Shown here piece after piece: positions 53,486-62,071 of a stretch of DNA of 64,000 nt. The stretch comes from an uncultured Oscillospiraceae bacterium. GTDB taxonomy: Bacteria; Bacillota; Clostridia; Oscillospirales; Acutalibacteraceae. Position numbers and translations under genes: made by a program. The notes beneath the pieces are model-generated. The model was not told where the DNA came from, did not search any database, and worked only from the letters and a program-made list of their open reading frames with translations. The stretch lies in NCBI GenBank assembly GCA_900539845.1, contig UQDP01000009.1, forward strand, positions 22,740-86,739. Reading direction: 5' to 3'. Position 1 is the first letter of the stretch. Each line of letters opens with the position of its first letter.

Positions 53486-54766
53486 ATGCGCAGGGAAAAA
53501 CCGCCGGGGCGGCAAAAAGGCGCACGGCTTTTCAGTATGCTGCTGGCGGTATGCCTGATGATCGCGGCCCTTCCCCTGTCCGTTTCGGCGGCGGGGGAAT
53601 ATGTGCCGGGAAATCCCCGCTGGTCGGGCTACCAAAACCAGGTGCAGTGGGATCGGCCGGCGGGAGCGGCCTCCGGCGACAGCTTTGAATACGAGGCGCA
53701 GCTGCTGCTGGGCGACGATGTGGTCGAGTCCAAGGCAGTGGAAATCGACACCTATTTGTTTTTCACAAACGACGTGGTGACGCGGCCGCAGGAAGAGTAC
53801 ACCATACGGGTGCGTGCCAGATGGATCATGATCGTGGGCGACCCGGACGGCCAGTATATGGTGGCGGACGTCGGCGAATGGGGCCCCTGGGCGACCAAGG
53901 CGGGGTCGGGCGGCGGAGAAGCCGAACCGCCCCATGAGCACAGCTATACCCAAAAGCACGACGCGGCACAGCACTGGCAGGCGTGTTCCTGCGGCGACAA
54001 AAAGGATGCGGCGGATCACAGCTTCGGCGCATGGACGGCGGATGGCAATACAGAGAGCCGCACCTGCACCGTCTGCGGCTACGCCGAGACAAGGGACGCC
54101 GCGCAGACGTCAGCCACCGGGGAAACCACGGATAACGGGCAGGATTCCGGCGGCGAAGGCATCGCGGAACTGACCGATGAAAATACCGGCGTTTCCGTCT
54201 CCCTGTCCGAAGCGGTTCCGGAGGGTGTGGAGCTGTACGCCGGCGTCATGGAGGCGGAGAGCCTGCTTGAAGAGAAGCCGGAGCTGAAAGAAGTGCTGGA
54301 CGGCCTGCTGTCGGTGTATGAGATCAGCATCCGCCAGAACGGGGAGCCGGTGGAAATCAAAGACAGCGCCATGACGGTGCGCATCCCGATGAACAGCCAT
54401 CTGGAGGGCTACGCCCATTACCAGGCGGTGCGGGTGGACGGCGAGCCGGAGCGCATAAAGGCAAAGGCCGAAGACGGCAGCCTGGCCTTTGAAGCCGGCG
54501 GCCCGGGCCGGTATGCCGTACTCGGTTCCGATACCCCCTTCTCCGTTTCTGCAATCATCCAACCCGACCCGTTGCCGGGAGACGGCGGAGCTGAGGAAAA
54601 GGGCGGAAACGCCGTCTACATCGTTCTGTTGGCCGCGATACCGGCGGCTGTCCTGCTGGCGCTGCTGCTTGTATTCTTATACAGGAAAAAGCGGAAGGCA
54701 CAGGATAACCCGCCAGCCGGAGGAAAGGATCCGTCCGGACCGGACGGCGGAAATACCAAAAACTGA
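53486..54766 (+). CDS. Secreted membrane-anchored protein, Fn3-like plus His/Cys repeat
   Basis: The 426-residue protein has a signal peptide (cleavage after SVSAA), an Fn3-like domain (~35-145, with YTIRVRARWIM), one His/Trp/Cys repeat (HSYTQKHDAAQHWQACSCGD, CTVCGYAET; ~155-205), a beta-rich domain (~225-365, NTGVSVSLSEAVPEGVELYA) and a C-terminal membrane helix with basic stop (YRKKRK). It has no sorting motif, unlike its three neighbours, so it is probably membrane-held. GGGAGGAG places the start at 53486. The NTGVSVSL domain recurs in the protein at 59181. Confidence 0.78.
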   Translation: MRREKPPGRQKGARLFSMLLAVCLMIAALPLSVSAAGEYVPGNPRWSGYQNQVQWDRPAGAASGDSFEYEAQLLLGDDVVESKAVEIDTYLFFTNDVVTRPQEEYTIRVRARWIMIVGDPDGQYMVADVGEWGPWATKAGSGGGEAEPPHEHSYTQKHDAAQHWQACSCGDKKDAADHSFGAWTADGNTESRTCTVCGYAETRDAAQTSATGETTDNGQDSGGEGIAELTDENTGVSVSLSEAVPEGVELYAGVMEAESLLEEKPELKEVLDGLLSVYEISIRQNGEPVEIKDSAMTVRIPMNSHLEGYAHYQAVRVDGEPERIKAKAEDGSLAFEAGGPGRYAVLGSDTPFSVSAIIQPDPLPGDGGAEEKGGNAVYIVLLAAIPAAVLLALLLVFLYRKKRKAQDNPPAGGKDPSGPDGGNTKN

Positions 54767-54792
54767 TTCTATTTGCAAAGGAGAGAATGAAG

Positions 54793-56646
54793 ATGCTTCG
54801 AAAAAAGAGTTTGCTGGCGCTGCTGCTGTCCTTATGCATGGTGGTAGGAATACTGCCGGCGACAGTGTTTGCGGCAGGCGCAGGTATGCCCCAAAACATA
54901 CGATGGGCAGAGAGCCCTAAAAGCATGGTACAGTGGGACGCGCCCTCGGGCGGCGGCCAGTATCAATACGAGCTTCGGTTGAAGCTCGGCGAGACAATAA
55001 TTGACGGTCCCGATTTGACAGTACAGAGATATCATCTGTTTAATGGCAGCCTGATGACGGAGGCTCGCGAAAATTACACAGTTGAAATAAGGGCGAGAAG
55101 CTGCATCATTGTCGGAGAGTTTCCCAACGAATACGTTACCAGCCCAGGAGAATGGGGTGACTGGGCTACACTTGAAGGCTCCGGCGGCGGAGAGGGGCCT
55201 ACTCCCCCCCATGAACACAGCTTCGGCGGCTGGAAAAATAATGGAACCCAGCATTGGAAAGAATGCAGCTGCGGAGAGAAATCTGAAGAGAGCCCCCATA
55301 ACTTCGGCGAATGGGAGCTGATCTATTATGATGTAAATACGAAGTATGACGTATGTGAAAGGCAGTGCCTTACCTGCGGCTATAAGCAGATTGATAGATA
55401 CAGGGAACACCAACATTACTATACCGACGACTGGAGTAGCGGTTCGACTACACACTGGAAGGTATGCTACTACTGCAAAGAAGTTAATCAAGATACTGTA
55501 GCCAACCATACTTTCGGCGACTGGACGGAAACCAAGCCTGCCACCACAACGGAGGAGGGTTTAAAAGAACGCACCTGCTCCGTCTGCGAATATACGCAGG
55601 AAGAGACGATTCCGGTCCATACGCACGATGTTCACGATAAAGCATGGAAATATGATGATACTAATCACTGGCAGGAGTGTTCCTGTGGTGAAAAGCTGAA
55701 TGTGGCAAACCATGCCTACGGCGAATGGAGAGTGACGAAGCCGGCCACCGAGACCGAAGAAGGCTCCAAAGCACGTGACTGCACGGTCTGCGACTATGTG
55801 CAGACCGAAACCATTCCGATGCTTAAACATGAGCACAGCTACGGCGATTGGCAGAAAGATAAAACCCAGCACTGGAAGGAATGCCGCTGCGGCAAGAAAA
55901 CTGAAGTGGGCAACCATACTTTCGATGATTGGACGATAACAAAGGAGCCCACCACAACCGAAACAGGTTCCAGAGAACGCACCTGCTCCATCTGCAAATA
56001 TACGCAGACAGAGACGCTGCCGGTTCATACGCACGATGTTCACGATGAAGCATGGAAATATGACGAAACCCAGCACTGGCAGGAATGCTCCTGCGGTGAA
56101 AAGCTGAATGTGGCAAACCATACCTACGGCGATTGGAAAGTAACCAAAGAGGCCACCGAGACTGAAGCGGGTTCCAGAGAGCGCGGCTGTGCGGTCTGTG
56201 AATATGTGCAGGTTGAAATCATCCCGGAGATCGGGCATGAGCACGGCATCCATGATGAAACGTGGAAATATGACAAAACCCAGCACTGGCAGGAATGCTC
56301 CTGCGGTGAAAAGCTGAATGTGGCAAACCATACCTACGGCGATTGGAAAGTAACCAAAGAGGCCACCGAGACTGAAGCGGGTTCCAGAGAGCGCGGCTGT
56401 GCGGTCTGTGAATATGTGCAGACTGAAGCCATCCCTGCAACGGAAACCGGAGAGCCAACCGATTCGACTGATCCGACCGATTCATCCGATTCGCAGGGTC
56501 AGCAGGATCCTTCCGGCGACACCAGCAGCCCCCAGACCGGGGACAGCAGCAACATGATGCTGTGGATCAGCCTGATGCTGGCCTCCTGCGGCGGCGTGCT
56601 GGAAATGCTGCTTTACAGGCGGAAAAAGGCGGCGGCCGGGAAATAA
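54793..56646 (+). CDS. SPQTG-anchored surface protein with six His/Trp/Cys repeats
   Basis: The 617-residue protein has a signal peptide (cleavage after VFAAG), an Fn3-like domain (~25-130) and six tandem repeats of about 70 residues (~140-550). Each repeat holds HWxxCxCGEK, NHxxGxW, a Thr/Glu-rich strand, (R/K)xCxVCxYxQ and E(T/A)IP. The last two repeats are identical over 146 bases. A Thr/Asp/Ser linker leads to SPQTG, a hydrophobic helix and RRKKAAAGK, a sortase signal. Cys and His spacing suggests metal or disulfide stabilisation. The ATG at 54793 is chosen over one two codons earlier for spacing to AAAGGAG. Role unknown, likely adhesion or binding. Confidence 0.82.
   Translation: MLRKKSLLALLLSLCMVVGILPATVFAAGAGMPQNIRWAESPKSMVQWDAPSGGGQYQYELRLKLGETIIDGPDLTVQRYHLFNGSLMTEARENYTVEIRARSCIIVGEFPNEYVTSPGEWGDWATLEGSGGGEGPTPPHEHSFGGWKNNGTQHWKECSCGEKSEESPHNFGEWELIYYDVNTKYDVCERQCLTCGYKQIDRYREHQHYYTDDWSSGSTTHWKVCYYCKEVNQDTVANHTFGDWTETKPATTTEEGLKERTCSVCEYTQEETIPVHTHDVHDKAWKYDDTNHWQECSCGEKLNVANHAYGEWRVTKPATETEEGSKARDCTVCDYVQTETIPMLKHEHSYGDWQKDKTQHWKECRCGKKTEVGNHTFDDWTITKEPTTTETGSRERTCSICKYTQTETLPVHTHDVHDEAWKYDETQHWQECSCGEKLNVANHTYGDWKVTKEATETEAGSRERGCAVCEYVQVEIIPEIGHEHGIHDETWKYDKTQHWQECSCGEKLNVANHTYGDWKVTKEATETEAGSRERGCAVCEYVQTEAIPATETGEPTDSTDPTDSSDSQGQQDPSGDTSSPQTGDSSNMMLWISLMLASCGGVLEMLLYRRKKAAAGK
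55200..56440 (+). repeat. Tandem coding repeats in the SPQTG surface protein gene
   Basis: Six units of about 200-210 bases. The last two (56066-56211 and 56276-56421, offset 210) are identical over 146 bases, indicating a recent duplication; the older four have diverged. Confidence 0.85.
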
Positions 56647-56813
56647 GGCTGAGTAATAAACAAAACCGGCAAAAGCGCCTGCGGGCGGGCTTCGTGCAAA
56701 ATCCACAGCCCGCCCCGGCGCAGCCGGTATCCTTTTCAAGAAGGAATATCCCTTCTATCCTTTGGTATGCACCAAAGGATAAGCAATCTTATTTGACAAG
56801 GAGGAGAAACCAA
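56647..56813 (+). repeat. Intergenic spacer, first copy, with terminator hairpins
   Basis: Starting GGCTGAGTAATAAACAAAAC and running through CGGCAAAAGCGCCTGCGGGC, the spacer is closely repeated at 58872-59020. It contains ATCCTTTGGT/ACCAAAGGAT (near 56757-56780) and GGCGGGC/GCCCGCC pairing. It ends with the AAGGAGGAG site of the next gene. Confidence 0.75.
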
Positions 56814-58871
56814 ATGCAAGCAAAAAAGAAACTGACGGCGTTGCTGCTTTCCCTGTGCATGGTGTTGGGAATGCTGCCCATGACCGCTTTTGCGGCGGGT
56901 GCGCCGGCTGCTCCGGGAGATTTAAAGCGGGAGTGGACAAACAGCGGTTTGAAAGTCAGCTGGAGCCAGCCGGAACCCATCGGAGAGCTGGAGATCTTTG
57001 AGTATGAAGTGTCCCTTTTCGTCGATGAGAATCTAAAGGAGAAAGAAACGGTTCGCCAGGCTACTGACTATACCTTTAAAACGTTTGGGGATTTAACAGA
57101 ACCCACAAACTTTCGCGTGGAGGTGAAAGCGCGGGAGGCTATTTCCGGCACCGGCGATCGGGGCAATCCGGCGAGCTTTGATGTGACGGAATGGACTGAG
57201 TGGAGCAGCGCGAGCAAAGAGACATTCGTTGAAGACGACTCACCTAAAGTCAACACGGAGATCATTAAGCATTATACGGGAGTTGTAGATGTGGCTTTGC
57301 CCGGCAGCGACCAGAAGCTATACAAGGAGGGCATAGAAGCTGCAGATGATGCTGATATAGAAGCCATAATGGATCTGCTCTATGCCTATTTCGAGGAGAA
57401 TAAGGCAACGGTTCCTGAGCTGGCGGATGTCGCAAAAGCAGACCTGACGACGGAAATGGTTTTGACCAGGATCGAATCGTCGAGAACAGTAGGGTCTATA
57501 AACACTGAGGGAAGACCTGTGGTAGTGGTACATGAGGTGGTGGATAAATATTACGATCTCAGGCTGGTATACAAAGAGCAGCACGAGCATGTCTGGGCGG
57601 AAGACTGGACCAGCGACGGCACACATCACTGGAAAGCCTGCACGGCAGAGGGCTGCGCCGAAAAAGACCAGTACGGAGTGCATCAGATAGCAAACGGGGT
57701 TTGTACGGTGTGCAAGGCTGAAGTAGAAACATCCGGGGTACAGACGTATGCGGTAAAGGTGAACGGCGTCACCGTCACCAGCGCCAACGCCAGCGACATT
57801 CTGGGTGATGCCGACGGTGACGGCGCCACGGCGTACTATGATCCGGCGGCCAACACCTTGACACTGGATAACGCCCAGCTGACATCCAGCGGCTTCGGCG
57901 CTGTATGGGCGCAGGAAGAGAACTTTACCCTTGTGCTGAAAGGTGAGAATCAGATTACCGGAGAAGGGGACTTCCCTCACTCCGCGGTTTATTCCCACGG
58001 GGCTATGACGGTCAAAGGAAACGGAAGCCTGACCACCAGCGGCACCTATTTCGGCCTGTTTGGCAACAATACCATTACCATTGAAGACGGGGCGTCTGTA
58101 GATCTTACCGTTGACTTTTCCAGCGACGAGCAGGATCAGCCATATGCCGCAGTCAGAGCAATCGGCGGACTGACGGTGGACGGCGCGACGCTGAATGCGA
58201 AGAACAATGCAACTCAGGATGCCAGTTTCGGCACTCCGGGCATTAATACTGACCTTACGGCGATTAACGGAGCGAAGGTGAATATTTCTTCCGTAAACGA
58301 TCACGGCATCTGCGGTGATGTCATCGTCAGCGGAGCCGGAACCGTAGTAAATGCCTCTTCTGCAAGCGGCGAGCACTATGGTATCTTTGCTGGCCAGGAA
58401 GATATCTTTGGTGAATTGGGCGGCGATCAGAAGGGGATCTTCACCATCTCCGACGGAGCGGTTGTCACTGCCAGCGGCGGAAAGGGCGCCATGCGCTGGA
58501 AACCTGACTTATCTGGCTACACCGATCCTGTTGTAGCGGCCGGTGATTCTGCTGCGGCTGAGGAAATTATTGGCGATCCTGCCGGCACAGAGTATCAGAA
58601 CGAAAAATATGTGCAGGTTCGTTCCTCTTTGGAGCCGGTTGAACCCACTGAGCCAACGGATCCTACTGACCCGACCACTCCTACCGACCCGACTGAGCCA
58701 ACCGATCCAGCCAAGCCCGAACAGCAGGGCAAGCCTTCTGGGCAAACAGAAAGCCCACAGACCGGGGACAGCAGCGATATGGCGCTGTGGATCAGCCTGA
58801 TGATGGTTTCCTGCGGCGGATTGCTGGGGATGCTGTTCTACAAACGGAAAAAAACAGCGGCCGGGAAATAA
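56814..58871 (+). CDS. SPQTG-anchored surface protein with beta-helix-like domain
   Basis: The 685-residue protein has a signal peptide (MQAKKKLTALLLSLCM, cleavage after AFAA), an Fn3-like domain (~25-140), an acidic helical region, a single His/Trp/Cys unit (~260-305, HHWKACTAEGC, CTVCKAE) and a parallel beta-helix-like region from ~310 to 600 (repeating VNGVTVTSAN, LVLKGENQITG, MTVKGNGSLTT, IGGLTVDGATLN). A Pro/Thr/Glu linker leads to SPQTG, a hydrophobic helix and KRKKTAAGK. AAGGAGGAG fixes the start at 56814. Such beta-helix regions bind or process polysaccharide, but no catalytic motif was seen. Confidence 0.82.
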   Translation: MQAKKKLTALLLSLCMVLGMLPMTAFAAGAPAAPGDLKREWTNSGLKVSWSQPEPIGELEIFEYEVSLFVDENLKEKETVRQATDYTFKTFGDLTEPTNFRVEVKAREAISGTGDRGNPASFDVTEWTEWSSASKETFVEDDSPKVNTEIIKHYTGVVDVALPGSDQKLYKEGIEAADDADIEAIMDLLYAYFEENKATVPELADVAKADLTTEMVLTRIESSRTVGSINTEGRPVVVVHEVVDKYYDLRLVYKEQHEHVWAEDWTSDGTHHWKACTAEGCAEKDQYGVHQIANGVCTVCKAEVETSGVQTYAVKVNGVTVTSANASDILGDADGDGATAYYDPAANTLTLDNAQLTSSGFGAVWAQEENFTLVLKGENQITGEGDFPHSAVYSHGAMTVKGNGSLTTSGTYFGLFGNNTITIEDGASVDLTVDFSSDEQDQPYAAVRAIGGLTVDGATLNAKNNATQDASFGTPGINTDLTAINGAKVNISSVNDHGICGDVIVSGAGTVVNASSASGEHYGIFAGQEDIFGELGGDQKGIFTISDGAVVTASGGKGAMRWKPDLSGYTDPVVAAGDSAAAEEIIGDPAGTEYQNEKYVQVRSSLEPVEPTEPTDPTDPTTPTDPTEPTDPAKPEQQGKPSGQTESPQTGDSSDMALWISLMMVSCGGLLGMLFYKRKKTAAGK

Positions 58872-59180
58872 GGCTTAAAGATAAAACAAAACCGGCAAAA
58901 GCGCCTGCGGGCGGGCTTCATGCAAATCCCGCAGCCCGCCCCGGTGTAGCCAGCGTTGTTTTGCAGAAGGGATATCCCTTCTTTATGCTTTGGTCTTCAC
59001 CAAAGCATAAAGAACTTTAACTGCGGCAAAGAAGGTTATTCGTTCCGCCCTGGCTGCCTGAACCGACGCACCGGGGAACGGATGGCATAGAAATATAGAG
59101 AAAAAGGCGGTGATACCCTAAAGAGAATCATCAAACCGTTTATTCACATGAATTTTATCTTGAAAGGAGAAAAATCAGTT
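58872..59180 (+). repeat. Intergenic spacer, second copy, plus leader
   Basis: The first ~145 bases copy the spacer at 56647, with AGAAGGGATATCCCTTCT (a perfect palindrome) and a TGCTTTGGT/ACCAAAGCA hairpin. The remaining ~160 bases (59021-59180) hold no gene and include GATGGCATAGAAATATAGAG and the AAAGGAG site for the next gene. Confidence 0.7.
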
Positions 59181-61046
59181 ATGAAATTGAAGCGAAAACT
59201 GCTTGCAGGACTGCTGACGCTTTGTATGGCTGTTGGAATGGCTGTGCCGGCGTTTGCGGCGAACGGCCCCTCGTTCGGGGACTACAGTTCTGCATACCTC
59301 AGGCTCGGTAATTCGGAGGATGGGTATCAGACGCTCTTTGCCAACAGCGGCCAGATTGACGATGTATCAGGTGCTGTTTATGATAAGGCGAGCAACACCG
59401 TTACCCTGACCAACTACAACAACCCGACCAATATCCTTGTCGCCAACGAGATGGGTGATGACCTGAAGCTTAAGCTGGTAGGTGACAACCACCTCTCCTC
59501 GCTGGTGGTATACGGTTTCGGCTGGGGCGGCAACCTGGAGATTATTGGAGACGGCTCCCTGACCATCAATGAGAACAAAACCTCCAGCGCCGCTATTGCG
59601 TTTATGGCGGAGGGAACACAAGGCTCGCTCAAAGTTGGTTCGGAGGCTACTGTGACGGCGTATAAAATGCCCGATGCTCCGCATATGGCGACTTATTCGG
59701 CACAGTTTATCTCAACAACGTCTAAATCTATCCCGTTCACAGGAAATTTTGAAACAAAGCTTGCTCTGACAGCTGATTCCGGCGTGGAATTGGAATATGA
59801 GCAGACAGAAACAGTCATTACAGAAGCCCCGTATGAGTCCAGGACATGGCAGGTTGCCACCAAAGGAAATGATGGCAGGCTGTACGGCGTTTACTTTTTT
59901 GAAGCTGATGAAACTATAGGTTCGCAAGGTCAAACCGATATTGCCGAACTGGTGAAAGTTAACGATCTTCCAAGCGGAAACGAATATCTCGCACTTGAAG
60001 TTAAAATAATCCAGGGAAGCACCGAGTGGCCGGCGGAATATACAAAGGATGCTGACGGAAAAACTATTGAGGCAAAAATTGACAGGCCGGAAACCATGAA
60101 AGTTCTCAAAAAAGGCGAAGAAACTTTTTATTGGGGCACAGGCAATATAAAATATGATGAAGAAGGAGAAGGTACGCCTTATTACACCTTATATAAGGCA
60201 ATTGACAAGGTGGAACTGCCGGATACGTATTCCGATGCAAGGTACGAGACAAATGTTGTAACCCCCGTAGATGGCATGGAAGATATTACCGCAGATCAGG
60301 AAGACTATCCGGAGGGATATAAGACAGTCATTGAGAAGACCGGCATGTATAGCTACTACTGCACCAATGATGTGATCAAAGTATCCCCGTCCGGGACTTC
60401 TACCGATCCGGGCACTGATCCTGGAACAAAACCTGGTGAGGATACTGGCGCCAAAGATCTGACTGCTTCCGAAACCGGCGTTTCCATCTCCCTGACCGAC
60501 GGTGTGCCAGAGGGTGCGGAGCTTTTTGCTGACACCATCGCGCAGGAAAGCGTGCTGGGAAGCCGTCCGGAACTGAAAGAAGAACTGCCGGGCCTGCTGT
60601 CCATTTACGACATCAGCGTTAGAAAAGACGGTAAAGCTCTGGAAATCAAGGACAACCCCATGACGGTCAAAATCCCGATGAACGACCACCTGAAGGGCTA
60701 CAAATACTATCAGGCGGTATATCTGGGTGACCCGCTGGAACGCTTTGATGCAGTGGTGGAAGGAGACTTCCTGGTATTTGAGACTACCCATCTGAGCCAG
60801 TATGCTATCCTTGGTTCCAACACACCGTTTGAAACCAGCGAACAGCCCACCGACCCTACCACTCCTACAGACCCCACTGACCCAGCCAACCCCGAACAGC
60901 CGGGCAAGCCTTCTGAGCAAACAGAAAGCCCCCAGACCGGAGACAGCAGCAATATGATGCTGTGGATTGGTCTAATGTTGGCCTCCTGCGGCGGTGTTAT
61001 AGGTATGGCGGTTTACAGCAAAAGAAAAAAACTGCATGCTAAATAA
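59181..61046 (+). CDS. SPQTG-anchored surface protein
   Basis: The 621-residue protein has a signal peptide (MKLKRKLLAGLLTLCMAVGM, cleavage after AFAA) and an N-terminal beta-helix-like domain (~30-200, VTLTNYNNPTNILVA, LVVYGFGWGGNLEIIGDGSL). An Asp/Glu-rich middle follows, then the beta domain shared with the protein at 53486 (~430-560, ETGVSISLTDGVPEGAELFA) and a Pro/Thr linker leading to SPQTG, a hydrophobic helix and SKRKKLHAK. The ATG at 59181 lies 11 bases after AAAGGAG; an in-frame ATG 11 codons earlier has no site. Likely a wall-linked binding protein; ligand unknown. Confidence 0.82.
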   Translation: MKLKRKLLAGLLTLCMAVGMAVPAFAANGPSFGDYSSAYLRLGNSEDGYQTLFANSGQIDDVSGAVYDKASNTVTLTNYNNPTNILVANEMGDDLKLKLVGDNHLSSLVVYGFGWGGNLEIIGDGSLTINENKTSSAAIAFMAEGTQGSLKVGSEATVTAYKMPDAPHMATYSAQFISTTSKSIPFTGNFETKLALTADSGVELEYEQTETVITEAPYESRTWQVATKGNDGRLYGVYFFEADETIGSQGQTDIAELVKVNDLPSGNEYLALEVKIIQGSTEWPAEYTKDADGKTIEAKIDRPETMKVLKKGEETFYWGTGNIKYDEEGEGTPYYTLYKAIDKVELPDTYSDARYETNVVTPVDGMEDITADQEDYPEGYKTVIEKTGMYSYYCTNDVIKVSPSGTSTDPGTDPGTKPGEDTGAKDLTASETGVSISLTDGVPEGAELFADTIAQESVLGSRPELKEELPGLLSIYDISVRKDGKALEIKDNPMTVKIPMNDHLKGYKYYQAVYLGDPLERFDAVVEGDFLVFETTHLSQYAILGSNTPFETSEQPTDPTTPTDPTDPANPEQPGKPSEQTESPQTGDSSNMMLWIGLMLASCGGVIGMAVYSKRKKLHAK

Positions 61047-61087
61047 CAGATGATTGAGATTTCATCTCATTGACAACATCAGTTACA

Positions 61088-61122
61088 GGCGGTGACGGCT
61101 TAAAAACCGCCACCGTCTTTTT
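61088..61122 (+). terminator. Terminator of the last surface protein gene
   Basis: GGCGGTGACGG and CCGCCACCGTC pair over about 10 of 11 positions, followed by TTTTTT. Confidence 0.7.
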
Positions 61123-61153
61123 TGTGCTAATTTAAGCGATGGAACTATTAACA

Positions 61154-61636
61154 ATGAAAAAAATTATAATTGTGGCGGTATGCCTGATAATTGCGGCTTT
61201 GTCTATTTATAAAATTTCAGGGTATTTGCTGGAAATGCTGGAAAGCCAAAATTTGAACGATTCACTTACGAAGGAAGCAGTAATGAAACTTCCGCAGGAC
61301 GCTGAAAGCAACCAGTCGGAACAAGAATCTGTACAGGAAACTGCGCCGATCATAGTAGATTTTGAGGTTTTACAGACAGAAAACAAGGACATCATCGCAT
61401 GGCTGCACTGCCCCGATACCAAGATAAACTATCCGGTGGCGCAGAGCGAGGATAACAGCTACTACCTTCGTCGCCTGCTGGACGGCTCTTGGAACACGGC
61501 AGGGACCATTTTTATGGACTACCGCAACAGCGCAGATTTTTCAGACCGGCATACTGTGATTTACGGACATAATATGAAGAATGATACAACGATTTCGTTG
61601 TATATTAGCCGTGAGGGGCTCAAAGGCCCTTGGTAA
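61154..61636 (+). pseudogene. Class B sortase, truncated before the catalytic cysteine
   Basis: The product has an N-terminal membrane anchor (MKKIIIVAVCLIIAALSIY), a linker and the start of a sortase B domain: IIAWLHCPDTKINYPVAQSEDNSYYLRR, GTIFMDYRN and VIYGHNMKND with the catalytic His. A full enzyme needs about 90 more residues with the TLxTC cysteine and a later Arg. Here the frame leaves the family pattern after NDT and stops at 61636, so it cannot be active. It follows three SPQTG proteins and was probably their dedicated sortase. The break coincides with the return to AT-rich island DNA. Confidence 0.8.
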
Positions 61637-61648
61637 ATCGTCTATTAA

Positions 61649-61700
61649 CAGTATATCCGATTAGTTTTATTGTGTCCACAAGTATTACGCAGATATACTG
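61649..61700. repeat. Inverted repeat at the right breakpoint of the GC-rich block
   Basis: CAGTATATC (61649-61657) and GATATACTG (61692-61700), perfect 9-bp arms 34 bases apart, directly after the broken sortase. It could be a recombinase or operator site, by position only. Confidence 0.4.
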
Positions 61701-61750
61701 CCGAAAAATTTTCTAACTAATTACAGTTGCACCACAATCAATTAAAAATA

Positions 61751-61835
61751 TGCTATAATTATATTAGAAGGTAATTTTACATAATTATTTTTTTGAATTA
61801 AGTCATCTCGAGTTGTTGGGATGGCTTTTTCTTTT
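61751..61835 (+). ncRNA. Possible short transcript: extended -10 promoter to terminator
   Basis: TGCTATAAT at 61751-61759 followed by TATATTAGAAGG resembles the island's other promoters. About 40 bases after the expected start, AGTCATCTC/GGGATGGCT (with G-U pairs, 61801-61825) precedes TTTTTCTTTTT. A transcript of about 70 bases would result, or an attenuated leader of the recombinase gene. Confidence 0.35.
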
Positions 61836-62071
61836 TCCCCAAAAAAAGAAATTAAGAAAGTCAGTTTAATTTATCGGTGAAAGGAAGGTGAAAGGCAAAG
61901 CGAGCTAAAACAGAACAGGAACTCTATATGGTTATTTTTGTTGCCGGGTTGATTCTCTTATTGAGAAAGAGAGGCATAGTACCGACTGTTGGGGCAGTCA
62001 AAACAGCAGCACCAAGCTGTAAAAAGGTGTGATTTATCTTTAACAAAAATAACTATTAGGGGGTGAAATCT
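61836..62071 (+). other. Leader of the recombinase gene with a possible 34-codon ORF
   Basis: ATG at 61928 behind AGGA encodes MVIFVAGLILLLRKRGIVPT plus a short Lys-ending tail, stopping at 62032: a hydrophobic helix with basic tail. It may be a real small membrane protein or chance. Nothing else gene-like is seen here. Confidence 0.3.

Noticed and set aside
53141..54019. Long open frame of 292 codons on the minus strand
   Set aside because: It is a shadow of the GC-rich surface protein and zinc-ribbon genes on the plus strand; Arg/Pro-rich, no ribosome binding site, no family pattern.
56562..56813. Upstream extension of the gene starting at 56814
   Set aside because: It runs through the end of the previous gene and the duplicated spacer; the signal peptide start has its own AAGGAGGAG site.
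57318..58376. Open frame of 352 codons on the minus strand
   Set aside because: Antisense to the beta-helix region of the SPQTG protein; repetitive composition keeps the reverse frame open; no start signal.
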